From Nocardia arthritidis (GTDB lineage Bacteria; Actinomycetota; Actinomycetes; Mycobacteriales; Mycobacteriaceae): a stretch of DNA of 64,000 nucleotides. The notes beneath the pieces are model-generated. The model was not told the origin of the DNA. It worked only from the letters and a program-made list of their open reading frames with translations, and searched no databases. The stretch spans positions 3,162,001 through 3,226,000 of the forward strand of contig NZ_CP046172.1 of the NCBI RefSeq assembly GCF_011801145.1, given 5' to 3'. Positions 60,494-64,000 of the stretch are shown piece after piece. Made by a program: the position numbers and the translations under genes. Position 1 is the first letter of the stretch; the number at the start of each line of letters is the position of its first letter.

Positions 60494-61597
60494 TCAGCTG
60501 CCCGCGGATCCGGTGTTCGGGCTCGGGTCGGTCAGCTGGTAGGTCGCCAGTACGGCTTTGTGGTCGGTGACCCACCGTTGCGGGCTGGCGATGAAATTGT
60601 CCTGGGTGTTCTCGTCGGTCCGCGTGCTGCGGACGATCGAGCCGCGCGGGCCGACCAGTCCGGCCGAGGTCAAGGTCAGCGCCGCACCGGGACCGGTGAA
60701 GATGTAATCGATGCGGTCCCGCTCGTCGGCCTCGGGGGCCCAGGTGAGTTTATTCACCGGCGCCTCGGGATTGCTTGCGGGCCAAGTGAATCCGGGGTGG
60801 GTCACCGGGTCGGGATAGCGGGAGCGGTAGGCGTCGGCGAAACCCGCCTGCTGTAGTCGGCGGGTGCTGCCCCACGGCAGCACGACGCCGTTGTGGTCGA
60901 ACAACTGGGCCGTGGCCGGGGTCCAGTCCAGGGCGGAGGGCTCGTTGAAGTCGCCGCCGAGGATGACCGTGCGCCCGGCCGCCATTTCGGCCCGCGCGTC
61001 GTCGAGGAATTTCCCGATGGTGTCGGGACGGCCCGAGGCATCGTTGACCCGCTGGACCACCGCCGGATCGGTGACCGGGCCGCCGGGCAGCTTGTTCCAG
61101 CCGTACCGCGCGAATTCGTCACCGGAACTGCCGGGGGCATATCCGCGCGGCAAATAGGTTGCGTACCAGCGATATTCGAGGTGGGCTGCGTAGACGGAGA
61201 ACGGTTTCCCATCGATGGTCAGCCGCGCCCGCGTCATCCAGCCGAGCTGCGCCGCGGATTCGATCGGGAAGATGGACAGCACCCCGGTGTCGTCGGAGGG
61301 GGCGTTCGCATAGGTTCGGCCCCTGCGTTGCAACGCGTCGGCGATGCGTCCGGTGGCGCCGCGGAACGCCTCGGTCAGCGTGACGATCGAGGCATCGAGC
61401 GAAACGATCAGATCGGCGACGAGATCGATACCGCCGGAGATGTTGTCACCGGCCTGCCAGATGTTGATGGCCAACACCCGGATCTCGCGGCCCGGCACGG
61501 CCCTGGCGATCGGCGGCACGAATTGCGCGGCGGCGGCAGCACCCGCCAATGCGCCCATGCCGAGGATGACATCGCGCCGTTTGATGGCGTCGGACAT
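60494..61597 (-). CDS. Tat-exported endonuclease/exonuclease/phosphatase-fold enzyme
   Basis: A 367-residue precursor. A twin-arginine-like start (SDAIKRRDVILGMGALAGAA) precedes an EEP domain with LAINIWQAGDNISGG, GGDFNEPSALDW, RIDYIFTGPG and the C-terminal VTDHKAVLATYQL (catalytic Asp-His). The superfamily includes DNases, inositol phosphatases and sphingomyelinase-like phosphodiesterases; which it is cannot be told. Export through Tat suggests a folded metalloenzyme acting on extracellular phosphoesters. AGGAGTC precedes ATG 61597. Confidence 0.82.
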   Translation of the reverse strand: MSDAIKRRDVILGMGALAGAAAAAQFVPPIARAVPGREIRVLAINIWQAGDNISGGIDLVADLIVSLDASIVTLTEAFRGATGRIADALQRRGRTYANAPSDDTGVLSIFPIESAAQLGWMTRARLTIDGKPFSVYAAHLEYRWYATYLPRGYAPGSSGDEFARYGWNKLPGGPVTDPAVVQRVNDASGRPDTIGKFLDDARAEMAAGRTVILGGDFNEPSALDWTPATAQLFDHNGVVLPWGSTRRLQQAGFADAYRSRYPDPVTHPGFTWPASNPEAPVNKLTWAPEADERDRIDYIFTGPGAALTLTSAGLVGPRGSIVRSTRTDENTQDNFIASPQRWVTDHKAVLATYQLTDPSPNTGSAGS

Positions 61598-61724
61598 GCG
61601 GAGACTCCTAACGACTGGCGAAACCGGGAACAGGGTGATCGTCGAGCACCGCCGTGTCGCCCAGGTGGATCGAATGCTGCCGAGATCATTCGCCGACGTG
61701 AACCATCTTGTGCCGCAGCGCCGA

Positions 61725-61841
61725 ATCCGCCGCGCGATGGGTGAATTCGGTATCGCCTACGCGGATCGGTCCGAGGCGGATCACGCGGCGCTGCCAGCGG
61801 CCATCGAGACCGGACGGGTTGCGGCGGACGATCGCGGCTAA
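61725..61841 (+). pseudogene. C-terminal remnant of a DUF2252 gene
   Basis: A 38-codon stretch encodes RAMGEFGIAYADRSEADHAA followed by LPAAIETGRV, which matches the conserved C-terminal tail of DUF2252 proteins (FAxxYADQxExDHxAL). The upstream frame to 61598 has no DUF2252 sequence, so the rest of the gene (over 400 codons) is gone. It ends at TAA 61839-61841. The rest of 61598-61927 shows nothing else. Confidence 0.6.
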
Positions 61842-61927
61842 TGGACGAATCTCGGTTCGGACCAATCGAAATCGGCTCGTGCGTCGAAGCAGTTGGCGAG
61901 TGGTCTTGTTCGAGTAGAGGTTTGGCT

Positions 61928-63037
61928 ATGCGATTTACGGCGGGTATTTCCGCGGAACGAACGATTGCGCGTGCGGTGCTCCTTCCGGACGCGACCGACG
62001 AGGCGGAACACCTCCGATTCATGGAGTTGCGCGGTCCCGGTGGTGTGGACAGGATCGGACCCCGATCCGTGCTCGACCAGCTAGCGGCCGAAATCGATGA
62101 GCCGGACACGATCGATGATGTCGGCGTCGTCTACCGGACCGCCGAGGAGCGGCGCGCCATGGTCGCCGAACTCGCCTCGGGCGCATGGCATTCGGCCTCG
62201 CTGGTGTCGGTGCGGTCCGCGCTGCTCGCCGCGATCGGGAATGCGCGGGAACTCGATGATTTCGGCACGGTCGCGGCATTCGACGTCGCCGAACATCAGG
62301 TGACCTTCGTTGTCGTCGGCGCCGATCGGGACCGCATCGTGGCGACCGGTTCGTGGCGGTCGACGGTCGCGGCCGCGGGTGTCGCCGACGCGATCACTCG
62401 CGCGTGGCGCTCGACGGATACCGCGGAACTGCGCCTCGACGCGGCCATCGTATGTGGTTCTCTGGCAGGGGAATCGGCCATGTCGGCGGTCCGCCGCCTG
62501 GGATCGCGACAGGCCCCGATCGAGGTGCGGTATCGCCCCGAGGCGGTGACGCGCGGCGCCGCGCTCGTCGCCGCCGGTCCGAGACATAGTGCGCCGGTGC
62601 CGATTTCCGGCACAAGATCACGCGGCCCGATGCTCGCCTTCGGCTGCGCGGCATTGGCCGTCGCGATCGGTCTGATCGCCATTCGCGTCGAAACCGGCCG
62701 GGCTTCGGTGGCGCACGCCGCGGGCGTCCCGGTCGCACTGCCGACGCCCGGCCTGCCGCACCCGCCGCCCGCGCCACCGCCGCCCGCGGTGACAATCGCC
62801 GCGCCGGCACCCGAAATCTCTTCGATACCAACACAACCCGTAGCAACCGATGCGCCGGGCCCGACGGAAACCCCAACGGCCACCACCCAGCCCCCGACAA
62901 CCGTCGGCGCCCCGAACATCGTCGGCCTGTTCCCCAGCGAATCCCCGCCACCCCCCATCGGCGCGGGCCCAACCGAATGGCAGACCTGGTGGGACAACCA
63001 TCTGAAGCTGAACCGCCAATGGCTGAACGGCGGCTGA
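61928..63037 (+). CDS. Uncharacterised membrane protein with Pro-rich C-terminus
   Basis: A 369-residue protein. Residues 1-225 form a soluble domain (FTAGISAERTIARAVLLPD; VVYRTAEERRAMVAELASG; VAAFDVAEHQVTFVVVGAD) reminiscent of the ASKHA-like N-domain of mycobacterial DUF7159 proteins, though I am unsure of that link. A single membrane helix follows (MLAFGCAALAVAIGLIAI), then a Pro/Thr-rich tail of about 110 residues ending in a Trp motif (TEWQTWWDNHLKLNRQWL). ATG 61928 follows AGAGG; an open upstream extension is not conserved. It is probably an envelope protein; function unknown. Confidence 0.65.
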   Translation: MRFTAGISAERTIARAVLLPDATDEAEHLRFMELRGPGGVDRIGPRSVLDQLAAEIDEPDTIDDVGVVYRTAEERRAMVAELASGAWHSASLVSVRSALLAAIGNARELDDFGTVAAFDVAEHQVTFVVVGADRDRIVATGSWRSTVAAAGVADAITRAWRSTDTAELRLDAAIVCGSLAGESAMSAVRRLGSRQAPIEVRYRPEAVTRGAALVAAGPRHSAPVPISGTRSRGPMLAFGCAALAVAIGLIAIRVETGRASVAHAAGVPVALPTPGLPHPPPAPPPPAVTIAAPAPEISSIPTQPVATDAPGPTETPTATTQPPTTVGAPNIVGLFPSESPPPPIGAGPTEWQTWWDNHLKLNRQWLNGG

Positions 63038-63040
63038 GCG

Positions 63041-63964
63041 TCACGAACGCCTGCGCCGCGCGGGTATCGCGGGGTCGCCGACGGTGACGGCGTGGGTGCG
63101 CGGCCCGGGCGATTGGGGTTGGGCCAGCAGCGCGGCGCAGATGATCGCCAGAATTCCGATCAGCTGGAGTATCGACAGCGTCTGATGCAGGAACAGATAT
63201 CCGAGCAGGGTCGCCACGATCGGGCTGCCGAGGGAAAGGAAGGAGACCGCCAGCGCGGGCAATTCACCGATGCCGCGGAACCAGATCGCGTAGCTGATGA
63301 CGGCGCCGACGGAGATGAAATAGGCGAACCCGGCGATATTTGTTCCGGTGATGTCCGTCGGCAGGCCCTCGGCGCACAGCAGGAATGGCAGCAGTACGAG
63401 TCCGCCCGCCACGAGCTGCCAGCCGGTGAAGGTGAGCAAGCCGACCCCGTCCGGACGTCCCCATCGTTTGGTCAGCGTAATGCCGGTGGCCATGCAGACC
63501 GCGCCGCTGAGCGCCGCCGCGACACCGGCGAAGTTCAGTCCGACCGTTCCCTTGAATACGAGGAGTACGGCGCCGCCCGCGCCGAGGGCGCAGGCCACCA
63601 CATGCGCAGGCCGAATTCTGTCGCCGATGAACAGCGCCGCCAAGATCAGGACGAACATCGGCTGCATCGACATGATCACCGCGATTATGCCGCCCGGCAG
63701 CTGAAAGGTCGCGACGAACAGCAGATAGAAGAACGCGCCGATATTGAGCGTCCCGAGTATCAGCGACCGCCACAGCCAGATTCCGCGCGGCAAGGTGCGA
63801 GTGCAGGCCAGCAGAATCAGGCCCGCGGGCAGTGCCCGGACGGTGGCGGCCAGCAGCGGCCGGTCTGGCGGCAACCATTCGGTTGTCGCCAGATACGTGG
63901 TGCCCCAGGACGCGGGCGCCAGCGCGGTCACGCCGGTGGTGCGAAGTCGCTGACCGGCTTTCAC
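63041..63964 (-). CDS. EamA/DMT-family transporter
   Basis: A 307-residue, ten-helix drug/metabolite transporter made of two EamA repeats (ALAPASWGTTYLATTEWLPP in helix 1; SMQPMFVLILAALFIGDRI; SFLSLGSPIVATLLGYLFLH; QTLSILQLIGILAIICAALL). The family exports amino acids and metabolites. The start is a GTG near the window end. A basic C-terminal tail (PAIPARRRRS) is cytoplasmic. It is convergent with the Pro-rich membrane protein, 3 bp apart. Confidence 0.9.
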   Translation of the reverse strand: MKAGQRLRTTGVTALAPASWGTTYLATTEWLPPDRPLLAATVRALPAGLILLACTRTLPRGIWLWRSLILGTLNIGAFFYLLFVATFQLPGGIIAVIMSMQPMFVLILAALFIGDRIRPAHVVACALGAGGAVLLVFKGTVGLNFAGVAAALSGAVCMATGITLTKRWGRPDGVGLLTFTGWQLVAGGLVLLPFLLCAEGLPTDITGTNIAGFAYFISVGAVISYAIWFRGIGELPALAVSFLSLGSPIVATLLGYLFLHQTLSILQLIGILAIICAALLAQPQSPGPRTHAVTVGDPAIPARRRRS

Positions 63965-64000
63965 GCCATTTCGCCGAATCGCCGGCCGCGTGACATATCC

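Overview
The window is high-GC actinobacterial DNA. It has many GTG/TTG starts, dense coding on both strands and frequent ATGA/GTGA stop-start overlaps. The gene content points to a mycolic-acid actinomycete, most likely Nocardia: an NDMA-dependent alcohol dehydrogenase behind two KstR-type operators, a DUF3145 protein, cutinase-like and LIP-type secreted lipases, and a FadD32-like fatty acyl-AMP ligase. This placement is inference; no rRNA or tRNA gene is present to confirm it.

Layout. 0-8 kb: an 8-bp tandem repeat, a lipoprotein, a TerD-HNH fusion protein, fused PabA-PabB, a phosphotransferase, a DinB-like protein and the alcohol dehydrogenase. 8-17 kb: a lytic polysaccharide monooxygenase (LPMO), a ParB/StrR-like regulator, an M4 metalloprotease, a cutinase-like esterase, DUF3145 and two divergent serine hydrolases. 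17-27 kb: a glyoxylate/glycerate locus with a FAD/Fe-S 2-hydroxyacid dehydrogenase, an MFS carrier, a serine-glyoxylate-type aminotransferase, an IclR regulator, a glyoxylate carboligase (gcl) gene cut off after about 210 codons, tartronate semialdehyde reductase, hydroxypyruvate isomerase and a second IclR regulator behind three matching palindromes. 27-41 kb: mostly secreted enzymes (glycerophosphodiesterase, GH18 chitinase, LIP lipase, C1 peptidase, M28 aminopeptidase) with local regulators (two GntR, LysR, HxlR) and clear hairpin terminators.

41.5-59.6 kb holds the most unusual part: one co-directional run of twelve genes, mostly overlapping by 4 bp, with no internal terminator. It encodes two acyl carrier proteins; a 1942-residue protein joining a class III aminotransferase, a long-chain acyl-ACP reductase, a rifampin-phosphotransferase-like dikinase and a P-loop kinase; a separate P-loop kinase; a fatty acyl-AMP ligase; a P450; a second dikinase; a serine-palmitoyltransferase-like alpha-oxoamine synthase; a nucleotidyltransferase; a HAD phosphatase; a diacylglycerol/sphingosine-kinase-family lipid kinase; and a short-chain reductase. 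The simplest reading is a dedicated pathway for a phosphorylated, sphingoid-like or diamino long-chain lipid. The product is inferred and I do not recognise the cluster.

59.6-64 kb: a convergent short-chain reductase, a Tat-exported endonuclease/exonuclease/phosphatase-fold enzyme, a remnant of a DUF2252 gene, a Pro-rich membrane protein and an EamA transporter.
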